From the NCBI RefSeq assembly GCF_021869535.1, contig NW_026262593.1:66924322-66988321 (forward strand): a stretch of DNA of 64,000 nucleotides, written 5' to 3'. Below, piece after piece: positions 47,746 through 60,329 of the stretch. Both the position numbers and the translations under genes were made by a program. Origin of the DNA: Mytilus californianus (Eukaryota > Mollusca > Bivalvia > Mytilida > Mytilidae). The stretch's first letter is position 1. Each line of letters starts with the position of its first letter. The notes below the pieces were generated by a model that was not told the origin of the DNA, made no database searches, and saw nothing but the letters and a program-made list of their open reading frames with translations.

Positions 47746-47935
47746 GCGCTCGGTTATCCTTAACCCAGATCAGTGCACTCTGTTAAATCCTTTACTTTTG
47801 TTGCCTTGTCCATTTGCTTTCTTCACGTATAGAGGATATGCCTGTTATTAGGGTACTAAAGGTCTAAAAACTCGATCATATCGTGCTTGGTCGTGTATTT
47901 TTTCTTTGGTAAGTTTTGCCGTTTTCGGTATGTTG
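47746..47935 (+). repeat. Monomer type M22 (A head on B body)
   Basis: Head gcgctcggttatcc and gttaaatcctttac; B-like body ccttgtccatttgc, cttcacgtatagagg, gggtactaaaggtc; tail gtcgtgtattttttctttgg. With M20 and M21 this forms three chimeric monomers in a row. Confidence 0.88.
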
Positions 47936-48126
47936 GTGCTCAGTAATCCTTAACCCGGATCAGTGCAGTCTGTTCAATACTAAACTTTTGTGGCCCAGTA
48001 TATTAGATTTCTTGGGATATATAGGGTATACCTGTTTTTAGAGGATTCAAGGGTTGAGAATTCGATCATATCGTGCTTGCCCATGTATTTTTTCTTAGGT
48101 TAGGTTCGGCCGTTATCGATATGTTG
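47936..48126 (+). repeat. Monomer type M23 (class A)
   Basis: Diagnostic features: gtgcagtctgttc, atactaaacttttgtggc, gggttgagaattcgatc, gcttgcccatg and the tail gccgttatcgatatg. It restores A/B alternation after M20-M22. Confidence 0.9.
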
Positions 48127-48322
48127 TCAATCAATAATCCTTAATCGGGATCTGTACACTTTATTCAGTAGATAACTTCTACTGTCCATTCCATTTGCTT
48201 TCTTAGGATATATATAGAGATTATATACCTGTTATTAAGGGATTCAAGGGCTAAAAACTCGATCATATCGTGCTTGGTCATGTATTTTTTCTTTGGTGAG
48301 TTTGACCGTTTTCGGTATGTTG
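48127..48322 (+). repeat. Monomer type M24 (class B)
   Basis: Diagnostic features: ccttaatcgggatctg, tcagtagataac, tctactgtccattcc, gatatatatagagattat (a small expansion giving 196 bp) and the tail ctttggtgagtttgacc. It closes the HOR. Confidence 0.9.
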
Positions 48323-51300
48323 GCGCTCAGTAATCCTTAACCCGGACCAGTGCACTCTGTTCAATACTTAACATTTATTGCCCAGTATATTCTCTTTCTT
48401 GGGATATATAGGGTATATCCGTTTTTTGAGGATTCAAGGGTTCAAAACTCGATCATATTGTGCTTGGTCATGTATTTTTTCTTAGGTTAGGTTCAGCCGT
48501 TTTCGATATGTTGTCAATCAATATTCCTTAACCCGGATCTGTACACTTTATTCAGTACTTAACTATTGTTGCCCATTTCATTTGCTTTATTAGGATATAT
48601 AGGATATACATGTTATTAGGGGATTCAAGGTCTAAAAACTCAATCATATCGTGCTTGGTCAGGTATTTTTTCTTAGGTTATATTCGGCGATTTTCGGTAT
48701 GTTGTCAGTCAATTTTCCTTAACCCGGATCTGTGCAATTTATTCAGTGCTTAACTTTTGTTGCCGAATCCATTTGCTGTCTTAGGATATATAGGATATAC
48801 CTGTTATTAGGGTATTCCAGGGCTAAAAACTAGATCATATCATGCTTGTTCATGTATTTTTTATTTGGTAAGTTCGACCGTTTTCGGTATGTTGGTGCTC
48901 AGTGATCCTTAACCCGGATCAGTGCACTCTATTCAATATTTTACTTTTTTTGCCCAGTATATTAGCTTTCAAGGGATATATACCTGTTTTAAGAGGATTC
49001 ACGGGTGCAAAACTCGATCATATCGTGCTTAGTCATGTATTTTTTCATAGGTTAGGTTCGGCCGTTTTCGGTATGTTGTCAATCAATATTCCTTAACCAA
49101 GATCTGTGCACTTAATTCAGTACTTAGCTGTTGTTTCTCAGTCCATTTGCTCTCTAAGGATATATAGGATATACCTGTTATTAGTGGATTCAAGGGCTAA
49201 AAACTCGATTATATCGTGCTTGGTGATGTATTTTTTCTTTGGTAATTTCGACCGCTTTCGGTATGTTGGTGCTCAGTAGTCCATAACCCAGATCAGTGCA
49301 ATCTGTTCAATACTTAACTTTGGTTGCCCAGTATATTAGTTTTCTTGGGATATATAGGATATACTTGTTTTTAGAGGATTCATGGGGTTCAAAACTCTAT
49401 CATATCGTGCTTGGTCATGTATTTTTTCTTAGGTTATGTTCGGCCGTTTTCGTTATGTTGTCAATCAATCATTCCTAACCCAGATCTGTGCACTTTATGC
49501 AGTACTTAATTTTTGTTGCCCATTCCATTTGCTTTCTTATGTTATTCAGGATGTACCTGTTATTAGGGGATTCTAGGACTAAAAACTCGATCATATCGTG
49601 ATTGGTCATGTATTTTTTCTTTGGTAAGTTTGGTTGTTTTCGGTATGTTGGCGCTCAGTTATCCTTAACCCGGATCAGTGCACTCTGTTCAATAGTTAAC
49701 TTTTGATGCCCAGTATATTAACTTTCTTGAGATATACAGGGTATACCTGTTTTTAGAGGATTCAAGGGTTCAAAACTCGATCATATCGTGCTTGGTCATG
49801 TATTTTTTCTTAGGTTATGTTCGGCCGTTTTCGGTATGTTGTCAATCAATAATTCTTAACCCGGATCTGTGCACTTTAGTCACTACGTAACTTTCGTTGC
49901 CCATTCCGTTTGCTTTCTTATTTTATTCAGGATGTACCTGTTATTAGGGGATTCTAGGGCTAAAAACTCGATCATATCGTGCTTGGTCATGTATTTTTTA
50001 TTTGGTAAGTTCGACCGTTTTCGGTATGTTGGTGCTCAGTAATCCTTAACCCGGATCAGTGCACTCTATTCAATATTTTACTTTTTTTGCCCAGTATATT
50101 AGCTTTCAAGGGATATATACCTGTTTTAAGAGGATTCACGGGTGCAAAACTCGATCATATCGTGCTTAGTCATGTATTTTTTCTTAGGTTAGGTTCGGCC
50201 GTTTTCGGTATGTTGTCAATCAATATTCCTTAACCAGGATCTGTGCACTTAATTCAGTACTTAGCTGTTGTTTCTCAGTCCATTTGCTCTCTAAGGATAT
50301 ATAGGATATACCTGTTATTAGTGGATTCAAGGGCTAAAAACTCGATTATATCGTGCTTGGTCATGTATTTTCTCTTTGTTAAGTTCGACAGTTTTCGGTA
50401 TGTTGGTGCTGAGTAATCCTTAACCCAGATCAGTGCACTCTGTTCAGTACTTAACTTTTGTTGCCCAGTATATTAGCTTTCTATGTATATATAGGGTTTA
50501 CCTGTTTTTAGGGGATTCACGGGTGCAAAACTCGATCATGTCGTGCTTGGTCATATGTATTTTTTCTTAGGTTTGGTTTGGCCGTTTTCGGTATGTTGTC
50601 AATCAATAATCCTTAACCCGGATCTGTGCAATTTATTTAGTTCTTAACTTTTGTTTATAAGTCCATTTGCTTTTTTAGGATATATAGGATATACCTGTTT
50701 TTAGTGGATTCAAGGGCTAAAAACTCGATTATATCGTGCTTGGTGATGTATTATTTCTTTGGTAAGTTCGACCGCTTTCGGTATGTTGGTACTCAGTAAT
50801 CCATAACCCAGATCAGTGCAATCTGTTCAATACTTAACTTTGGTTGCCCAGTATATTAGTTTTCTTGGGATATATAGGATATACTTGTTTTTAGAGGATT
50901 CATGGGGTTCAAAACTCTATCATATCGTGCTTGGTCATGTATTTTTTCTTAGGTTATGTTCGGCCGTTTTCGTTATGTTGTCAATCAATAATTCCTAACC
51001 CAGATCTGTGCACTTTATGCAGTACTTAATTTTTGTTGCCCATTCCATTTGCTTTCTTATGTTATTCAGGATGTACCTGTTATTAGGGGATTCTAGGACT
51101 AAAAACTCGATCATATCGTGATTGGTCATGTATTTTTTCTTTGGTAAGTTTGGTTGTTTTCGGTATGTTGGCGCTCAGTTATCCTTAACCCGGATCAGTG
51201 CACTCTGTTCAATAGTTAACTTTTGATGCCCAGTATATTAACTTTCTTGAGATATATAGGGTATACCTGTTTTTAGAGGATTCAAGGGTTAAAAACTCGA

Positions 51301-54036
51301 TCATATCGTGCTTGGTCATGTATTTTTTCTTAGGTTATGTTCGGCCGTTTTCGGTATGTTGTCAATCAATAATTCTTAACCAGGATCTGTGCACTTTAGT
51401 CACTACGTAACTTTCGTTGCCCATTCCGTTTGCTTTCTTATTTTATTCAGGATGTACCTGTTATTAGGGGATTCTAGGGCTAAAAACTCGATCATATCGT
51501 GCTTGGTCATGTATTTTGTCTTTGGTAAGTTCGACCGTTTTCGGTATGTTGGCTCTCAGTAATCCTCATTCCGGATCAGTGCACTCTATTCAATACTAAA
51601 ATTTTGTTGCTCAGTATATTAGATGTCTTGAGATATATAGTGTATACCTGTTTTTAGAGGATTCAAGGGAGCAAAACTCGATCATATCGTGCTTGGTCAG
51701 ATATTTTTTTCGGTTAGGTTCGGCCGTTTTCGGTATGTTGTCAATCAATAATCCTTAACCTGGATCTGTGCACTTTATGCAGTGCTTAACGTTTGTTGCC
51801 CAGTCCATTTGCTTTCTTATGATATATAGGATATACCTGTTTTTAGGGGATTCAAGTGCTAAAAACTCGATCATATCGTGCATGGTCATGTATTTTTTCT
51901 TTGGTAAGTTTGGCTGTTTCCGGTATGTTGGCGCTCAGTTATCCTTAACCAGGAACTGTGCACTCTTTTCAATACTTAACTTTTGTTGCCCAGTATATCA
52001 GTTTTCTTGGGTTATAAAGAGTTTACCTGTTTTTAGAGGATTCAAGGGTTCAAAACTCGATCATGTCGTTCTTTGTCATGTATTTACTCTTATGTTAGGT
52101 TCGGCCGTTTTCGGTATGTTGTCAATCAAGTATCCTTAACCCTGATCTGTGCACTTTATTCAGTACTTAACGTTTGTTGCCCAGTCCATTTGCTTTCTTA
52201 GGATATATAGGATATACCTGTTATAAGGGGATTCAAAGGCAAAAAACTCAATCTTATCGTGCTTGGTCATGTATTTTTTCTTTGGTAAGTTTGACCGTTT
52301 TCGGTATGTTTGCGCTCAGTTATCATTAACCCGGATCAGTGCACTCTGTTCAGTATTAAACGTTTGTTGCCTAGTATATTAGCTTTCTTGGGATATATAG
52401 GGTATACCTGTTTTTAGAGAATTCAAGGGTTCAAAACACGATCATATCGTGCTTGGTCATGTATTTTTTCTTATGTTAGGTTCGGCCGTTTTCGTTATGT
52501 TGTCAATCAATAATCCTTAACCCGGATCTGTGCACTTTATTCCGTACTTAACTTCTGCTGCCCTGTCCATTTGCTTTCTTAGGATATATATAGGATATAC
52601 CTGTTATTAAAGGATTCAAGGGCTGAAAACTCGATCACATCGTGATTGGACATGTATTATTTCTTTTGGAATTTTGGCCGTTTTCGATATGTTGGCGCTC
52701 AGTTCTCCTTAACCCGGACCAGTGTACTCTGTTCAATACTTAACATTTATTGCCCAGTATATTATCTTTCTTGGGATATATAGGGTTTATCCGTTTTTAG
52801 AGGATTCAAGGGTTCAAAACTCGATCATATTGTACTTGGTCATGTATTTTTCTTAGGTTAGGTTCGGCCCTTTTCGGTATACTAGTATTGTCAATCAATA
52901 ATCCCTAAACCGGATCTGTGCCCTTTATTCAGCACTTACCTTTTGTTGCCTAGTTCATTTGCTTTCTTAAGATATGTAGGACATACCTGTTATTAGAGGG
53001 TTCAAGGGCTAAAAACTCGATCATATCGTGATTGGTCATGTAATTTTTCTTTGGTAAGTTTTGCCGTTTTCGGTATGTTGGCGCTCAGTTATCCTTAACC
53101 CGGATCATTGCACTCTGTTCAATACTTAACTTTTGTGGCCCAGTATATTAGATTTCTTGGGATATATAGGATATAACTGTTTTTAGATGATTCAAGGTTT
53201 CAAAACTCGATCACATCGTGCTTGGTCATGTATTTTTTCTTTGGTAAGTTGGCCGTTTTCGGTATATTGGCGCTCAGTAATCCTTATTCAGGAACTGTGC
53301 ACTTTATTCAGTACTTAACTTCTATTGCCCAGTCGATTTGCCTTCTTAGGATATATAGGATATACCTGTCATTAGGGGATTCAAGAGCTGTAAACTCGAT
53401 CATATCGTGCTTGGACATGTAATTTTTCTTTTGGAATTTTGGCGGTTTTCGATATGTTGGCGCTCGGTTATCCTTAACCCAGATCAGTGCACTCTGTTAA
53501 ATCCTTTACTTTTGTTGCCTTGTCCATTTGCTTTCTTCACGTATAGAGGATATGCCTGTTATTAGGGTACTAAAGGTCTAAAAACTCGATCATATCGTGC
53601 TTGGTCGTGTATTTTTTCTTTGGTAAGTTTTGCCGTTTTCGGTATGTTGGTGCTCAGTGATCCTTAACCCGGATCAGTGCAGTCTGTTCAATACTAAACT
53701 TTTGTGGCCCAGTATATTAGATTTCTTGGGATATATAGGGTATACCTGTTTTTAGAGGATTCAAGGGTTGAGAATTCGATCATATCGTGCTTGCCCATGT
53801 ATTTTTTCTTAGGTTAGGTTCGGCCGTTATCGATATGTTGTCAATCAATAATCCTTAATCGGGATCTGTACACTTTATTCAGTAGATAACTTCTACTGTC
53901 CATTCCATTTGCTTTCTTAGGATATATATAGAGATTATATACCTGTTATTAAGGGATTCAAGGGCTAAAAACTCGATCATATCGTGCTTGGTCATGTATT
54001 TTTTCTTTGGTGAGTTTGACCGTTTTCGGTATGTTG
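48323..54036 (+). repeat. HOR block VIII (30 monomers, 5714 bp)
   Basis: Same monomer order and same M5/M7 join (49079-49268) as block VII. Differences are scattered substitutions and small indels, for example agtgatcc at the start of M4 (48895) and cttctatgtata in M6 (near 50480). High similarity with conserved junctions indicates recent common descent of the two blocks. Confidence 0.92.
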
Positions 54037-54608
54037 GCGCTCAGTAATCCTTAACCCGGACCAGTGCACTCTGTTCAATACTTAACATTTATTGCCCAGT
54101 ATATTATCTTTCTTGGGATATATAGGGTATATCCGTTTTTTGAGGATTCAAGGGTTCAAAACTCGATCATATTGTGCTTGGTCATGTATTTTTTCTTAGG
54201 TTAGGTTCAGCCGTTTTCGATATGTTGTCAATCAATAATACTTAACCCGGATCTGTACACTTTATTCAGTACTTAACTATTGTTGCCCATTTCATTTGCT
54301 TTATTAGGATATATAGGATATACATGTTATTAGGGGATTCAAGGTCTAAAAACTCAATCATATCGTGCTTGGTCAGGTATTTTTTCTTAGGTTATGTTCG
54401 GCGATTTTCGGTATGTTGTCAGTCAATTTTCCTTAACCCGGATCTGTGCAATTTATTCAGTGCTTAACTTTTGTTGCTGAATCCATTTGCTGTCTTAGGA
54501 TATATAGGATATACCTGTTATTAGGGTATTCCAGGGCTAAAAACTAGATCATATCATGCTTGTTCATGTATTTTTTATTTGGTAAGTTCGACCGTTTTCG
54601 GTATGTTA

Positions 54609-55747
54609 GTGCTCAGTAATCCATAACCCAGATCAGTGCAATCTGTTCAATACTTAACTTTGGTTGCCCAGTATATTAGTTTTCTTGGGGTATATAGGAT
54701 ATACTTGTTTTTAGAGGATTCATGGGGTTCAGAACTCTATCATATCGTGCTTGGTCATGTATTTTTTCTTAGGTTATGTTCGGCCGTTTTCGTTATGTTG
54801 TCAATCAATAATTCCTAACCCAGATCTGTGCACTTTATGCAGTACTTAATTTTTGTTGCCCATTCCATTTGCTTTCTTATTTTATTCAGGATGTACCTGT
54901 TATTAGGGGATTCTAGGACTAAAAACTCGATCATATCGTGATTGGTCATGTATTTTTTCTTTGGTAAGTTCGACCGTTTTCGGTATGTTGGTGCTCAGTA
55001 ATCCTTAACCCGGATCAGTGCACTCTATTCAATATTTTACTTTTTTTGCCCAGTATATTAGCTTTCAAGGGATATATACCTGTTTTAAGAGGATTCACGG
55101 GTGCAAAACTCGATCATATCGTGCTTAGTCATGTATTTTTTCTTAGGTTAGGTTCGGCCGTTTTCGGTATGTTGTCAAGCAATATTCCTTAACCAGGATC
55201 TGTGCACTTAATTCAGTACTTAGCTGTTGTTTCTCAGTCCATTTGCTCTCTAAGGATATATAGGATATACCTGTTATTAGTGGATTCAACGGCTAAAAAC
55301 TCGATTATATCGTGCTTGGTCATGTATTTTCTCTTTGGTAAGTTCGACCGTTTTCGGTATGTTGGTGCTGAGTAATCCTTAACCCAGATCAGTGCACTCT
55401 GTTCAATACTTAACTTTTGTTGCCCAGTATATTAGCTTTCTTGGTATATATAGGGTTTACCTGTTTTTAGGGGATTCACGGGTGCAAAACTCGATCATGT
55501 CGTGCTTGGTCATATGTATTTTTTCTTAGGTTTGGTTTGGCCGTTTTCGGTATGTTGTCAATCAATAATCCTTAACCCGGATCTGTGCACTTTATTTAGT
55601 ACTTAACTTTTGTTTATTAGTCCATTTGCTTTTTTAGGATATATAGGATATACCTGTTTTTAGTGGATTCAAGGGCTAAAAACTCGATTATATCGTGCTT
55701 GGTGATGTATTTTTTCTTTGGTAAGTGCGACCGCTTTCGGTATGTTG
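54609..55747 (+). repeat. 6-mer variant M8-M9-M4-M5-M6-M7 (1139 bp), right copy
   Basis: Identical length, order and rare variants to 22778-23916, nearly 32 kb away, but inserted here directly after M3. Confidence 0.87.
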
Positions 55748-55939
55748 GTGCTCAGTAATCCATAACCCAGATCAGTGCAATCTGTTCAATACTTAACTTT
55801 GGTTGCCCAGTATATTAGTTTTCTTGGGATATATAGGATATACTTGTTTTTAGAGGATTCATGGGGTTCAAAACTCTATCATATCGTGCTTGGTCATGTA
55901 TTTTTTCTTAGGTTATGTTCGGCCGTTTTCGTTATGTTG

Positions 55940-56129
55940 TCAATCAATAATTCCTAACCCAGATCTGTGCACTTTATGCAGTCCTTAATTTTTGTTGCCC
56001 ATTCCATTTACTTTCTTATGTTATTCAGGATGTACCTGTTATTAGGGGATTCTAGGGCTAAAAACTCGATCATATCGTGCTTGGTCATGTATTTTGTCTT
56101 TGGTAAGTTCGACCGTTTTCGGTATGTTG
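55940..56129 (+). repeat. Hybrid monomer M9/M11
   Basis: M9 head (taattcctaacccag, atgcagtccttaa) and gttattcagg, then ttctagggctaaaaac and the B tail leading to M12 as M11 normally does. Confidence 0.83.
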
Positions 56130-56508
56130 GCTCTCAGTAATCCTCATTCCGGATCAGTGCACTCTATTCAATACTAAAATTTTGTTGCTCAGTATATTAG
56201 ATGTCTTGAGATATATAGGGTATACCTGTTTTTAGAGGATTCAAGGGAGGAAAACTCGATCATATCGTGCTTGGTCAGATATTTTTTTCGGTTAGGTTCG
56301 GCCGTTTTCGGTATGTTGTCAATCAATAATCCTTAACCTGGATCTGTGCACTTTATGCAGTGCTTAACGTTTGTTGCCCAGTCCATTTGCTTTTTTATGA
56401 TATATAGGATATACCTGTTTTTAGGGGATTCAAGGGCTAAAAACTCGATCATATCGTGCATGGTCATGTATTTTTTCTTTGGTAAGTTTGGCTGTTTCCG
56501 GTATGTTG

Positions 56509-56699
56509 GCGCTCAGTTATCCTTAACCCGGATCAGCGCACTCTGTTCAATAGTTTACTTTTGATGCCCAGTATATTAACTTTCTTGAGATATACAGGGT
56601 ATACCTGTTTTTAGAGGATTCAAGGGTTCAAAACTCGATCATATCGTGCTTGGTCATGTATTTTTTCTTAGGTTATGTTCGGCCGTTTTCGGTATGTTG
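56509..56699 (+). repeat. Hybrid monomer M14/M10
   Basis: It follows M13 as M14 would, but reads cccggatcagcgc and tagtttacttttgatgccc of M10, then leads to M11. Unique to block IX. Confidence 0.83.
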
Positions 56700-57646
56700 T
56701 CAATCAATAATTCTTAACCCGGATCTGTGCACTTTAGTCACTACGTAACTTTCGCTGCCCATTCCGTTTGCTTTCTTATTTTATTCAGGATGTACCTGTT
56801 ATTAGGGGATTCTAGGGCTAAAAACTCGATCATATCGTGCTTGTTCATGTATTTTTTATTTGGTAAGTTCGACCGTTTTCGGTATGTTGGTGCTCAGTAA
56901 TCCTTAACCCGGATCAGTGCACTCTATTCAATATTTTACTTTTTTGGCCCAGTATATTAGCTTTCAAGGGATATATACCTGTTTTAAGAGGATTCACGGG
57001 TGCAAAACTCGATCATATCGTGCTTAGTCATGTATTTTTTCTTAGGTTAGGTTCGGCCGTTTTCGGTATGTTGTCAATCAATATTCCTTAACCAGGATCT
57101 GTGCACTTAATTCAGTACTTAGCTGTTGTTTCTCAGTCCATTTTCTCTCTAAGGATATATAGGATATACCTGTTATTAGTGGATTCAAGGGCTAAAAACT
57201 CGATTATATCGTGCTTGGTCATGTATTTTCTCTTTGGTAAGTTCGACCGTTTTCGGTATGTTGGTGCTGAGTAATCCTTAACCCAGATCAGTGCACTCTG
57301 TTCAATACTTAACTTTTGTTGCCTAGTATATTAGCTTTCTTGGGATATATAGGGTTTACCTGTTTTTAGGGGATTCACGGGTGCAAAACTCGATCATGTC
57401 GTGCTTGGTCATATGTATTTTTTCTTAGGTTTGGTTTGGTCGTTTTCGGTATGTTGTCAATCAATAATCCTTAACCCGGATCTGTGCACTTTATTTAGTA
57501 CTTAACTTTTGTTTATTAGTTCATTTGCTTTTTTAGGATATATAGGATATACCTGTTTTTAGTGGATTCAAGGGCTAAAAACTCGATTATATCGTGCTTG
57601 GTGATGTATTTTTTCTTTGGTAAGTTCGACCGCTTTCGGTATGTTG

Positions 57647-57838
57647 GTGCTCAGTAATCCATAACCCAGATCAGTGCAATCTGTTCAATACTTAACTTTG
57701 GTTGCCCAGTATATTAGTTTTCTTGGGATATATAGGATATACTTGTTTTTAGAGGATTCATGGGGTTCAAAACTCTATCATGTCGTTCTTTGTCATGTAT
57801 TTACTCTTATGTTAGGTTCGGCCGTTTTCGGTATGTTG
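57647..57838 (+). repeat. Hybrid monomer M8/M14
   Basis: M8 through aactctatcat, then M14 from gtcgttctttgtcatg onward, leading to M15. Together with the M14/M10 join at 56509 it brackets an inserted M11-M7 run. Confidence 0.85.
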
Positions 57839-60139
57839 TCAATCAAGTATCCCTAATCCTGATCTGTGCACTTTATTCAGTACTTAACGTTTGTTGCCCA
57901 GTCCATTTGCTTTCTTAGGATATATAGGATATACCTGTTATAAGGGGATTCAAGAGCAAAAAACTCAATCTTATCGTGCTTGGTCATGTATTTTTTCTTT
58001 GGTAAGTTTGACCGTTTTCGGTATGTTTGCGCTCAGTTATCATTAACCCGGATCAGTGCACTCTGTTCAGTATTAAACGTTTGTTGCCTAGTATATTAGC
58101 TTTCTTGGGATATATAGGGTATACCTGTTTTTAGAGAATTCAAGGGTTCAAAACACGATCATATCGTGCTTGGTCATGTATTTTTTCTTATGTTAGGTTC
58201 GGCCGTTTTCGTTATGTTGTCAATCAATAATCCTTAACCCGGATTTGTGCACTTTATTTCGTACTAAACTTCTGCTGCCCCGTCCATTTGCTTTCTTAGG
58301 ATATATTAGGATATACCTGTTATTAAAGGATTCAAGGGCTGAAAACTCGATCACATTGTGCTTGGACATGTATTATTTCTTTTGGAATTTTGGCCGTTTT
58401 CGATATATTGGCGCTCAGTTCTCCTTAACCCGGACCAGTGCACTCTGTTCAATACTTAACATTTATTGCCCAGTATATTATCTTTCTTGGGATATATAGG
58501 GTATATCCGTTTTTAGAGGATTCAAGGGTTCAAAACTCGATCATTTTGTACTTGGTCATGTATTTTTCTTAGGTTAGGTTCGGCCCTTTTCGGTATACTA
58601 GTATTGTCAATCAATAATCCCTAAACCGGATCTGTGCCCTTTATTCAGCACTTACCTTTTGTTGCCTAGTTCATTTGCTTTCTTAAGATATGTAGGACAT
58701 ACCTGTTATTAGAGGGTTCAAGGGCTAAAAACTCGATCATATCGTGATTGGTCATGTAATTTTTCTTTGGTAAGTTTTGCCGTTTTCGGTATGTTGGCGC
58801 TCAGTTATCCTTAACCCGGATCATTGCACTCTGTTCAATACTTAACTTTTGTGGCCCAGTATATTAGATTTCTTGGGATATATAGGATATAACTGTTTTT
58901 AGATGATTCAAGGTTTCAAAACTCGATCACATCGTGCTTGGTCATGTATTTTTTCTTTGGTAAGTTGGCCGTTTTCGGTATGTTGGCGCTCAGTAATCCT
59001 TATTCAGGAACTGTGCACTTTATTCAGTACTTAACTTCTATTGCCCAGTCGATTTGCCTTCTTAGGATATATAGGATATACCTGTCATTAGGGGATTCAA
59101 GAGCTGTAAACTCGATCATATCGTGCTTGGACATGTAATTTTTTTTTTTGGAATTTTGGCGGTTTTCGATATGTTGGCGCTCGGTTATCCTTAACCCAGA
59201 TCAGTGCACTCTGTTAAATCCTTTACTTTTGTTGCCTTGTCCATTTGCTTTCTTCACGTATAGAGGATATGCCTGTTATTAGGGTACTAAAGGTCTAAAA
59301 ACTCGATCATATCGTGCTTGGTCGTGTATTTTTTCTTTGGTAAGTTTTGCCGTTTTCGATATGTTGGTGCTCAGTAATCCTTAACCCGGATCAGTGCAGT
59401 CTGTTCAATACTAATCTTTTTTTGTGGCCCAGTATATTAGATTTCTTGGGATATATAGGGTATACCTGTTTTTAGAGGATTCAAGGGTTGAGAATTCGAT
59501 CATATCGTGCTTGCCCATGTATTTTTTCTTAGGGTTAGGTTCGGCCGTTATCGATATGTTGTCAATCAATAATCCTTAATCGGGATCTGTACACTTTATT
59601 CAGTAGATAACTTCTACTGTCCATTCCATTTGCTTTCTTAGGATATATATAGAGATTATATACCTGTTATTAAGGGATTCAAGGGCTAAAAACTCGATCA
59701 TATCGTGCTTGGTCATGTATTTTTTCTTTGGTGAGTTTGACCGTTTTCGGTATGTTGGCGCTCAGTAATCCTTAACCCGGACCAGTGCACTCTGTTCAAT
59801 ACTTAACATTTATTGCCCAGTATATTATCTTTCTTGGGATATATAGGGTATATCCGTTTTTTGAGGATTCAAGGGTTCAAAACTCGATCATATTGTGCTT
59901 GGTCATGTATTTTTTCTTAGGTTAGGTTCAGCCGTTTTCGATATGTTGTCAATCAATATTCCTTAACCCGGATCTGTACACTTTATTCAGTACTTAACTA
60001 TTGTTGCCCACTTCATTGGCTTTATTAGGATATATAGGATATACATGTTATTAGGGGATTCAAGGTCTAAAAACTCAATCATATCGTGCTTGGTCAGGTA
60101 TTTTTTCTTAGGTTATGTTCGGCGATTTTCGGTATGTTG

Positions 60140-60329
60140 TCAGTCAATTTTCCTTAACCCGGATCTGTGCAATTTATTCAGTGCTTAACTTTTGTTGCCG
60201 AATCCATTTGCTTTTTTAGGATATATAGGATATACCTGTTTTTAGTGGATTCAAGGGCTAAAAACTCGATTATATCGTGCTTGGTGATGTATTTTTTCTT
60301 TGGTAAGTTCGACCGCTTTCGGTATGTTG
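60140..60329 (+). repeat. Hybrid monomer M3/M7
   Basis: M3 head (tcagtcaattttcc, ttgccgaatccatttgc), then M7 (ttttttaggatatatagg, gaccgctttcgg). A third, different way of trimming the first M4-M11 block. Confidence 0.86.

Larger units (their letters stand above)
42607..48322 (+). repeat. Reference HOR block VII (30 monomers, 5716 bp)
   Basis: The cleanest HOR in the window, used here to define monomer types (each listed separately). Order: M1 M2 M3 M4 M5/7 M8 M9 M10 M11 M4 M5 M6 M7 M8 M9 M10 M11 M12-M24. The next HOR has the same order at an offset of 5714-5716 bp, so this arrangement is the currently amplified form in the right part of the window. Confidence 0.93.
54037..59757 (+). repeat. 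Shuffled HOR block IX (30 monomers, 5721 bp)
   Basis: Order: M1 M2 M3 M8 M9 M4 M5 M6 M7 M8 M9/11 M12 M13 M14/10 M11 M4 M5 M6 M7 M8/14 M15-M24. Several joins are absent from blocks VII and VIII (M3 to M8, M9 to M4, M14/10, M8/14), yet monomer number and total length match them within a few bases. The M8-M7 6-mer at 54609-55747 carries rare variants also found at 22778-23916. Confidence 0.88.
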
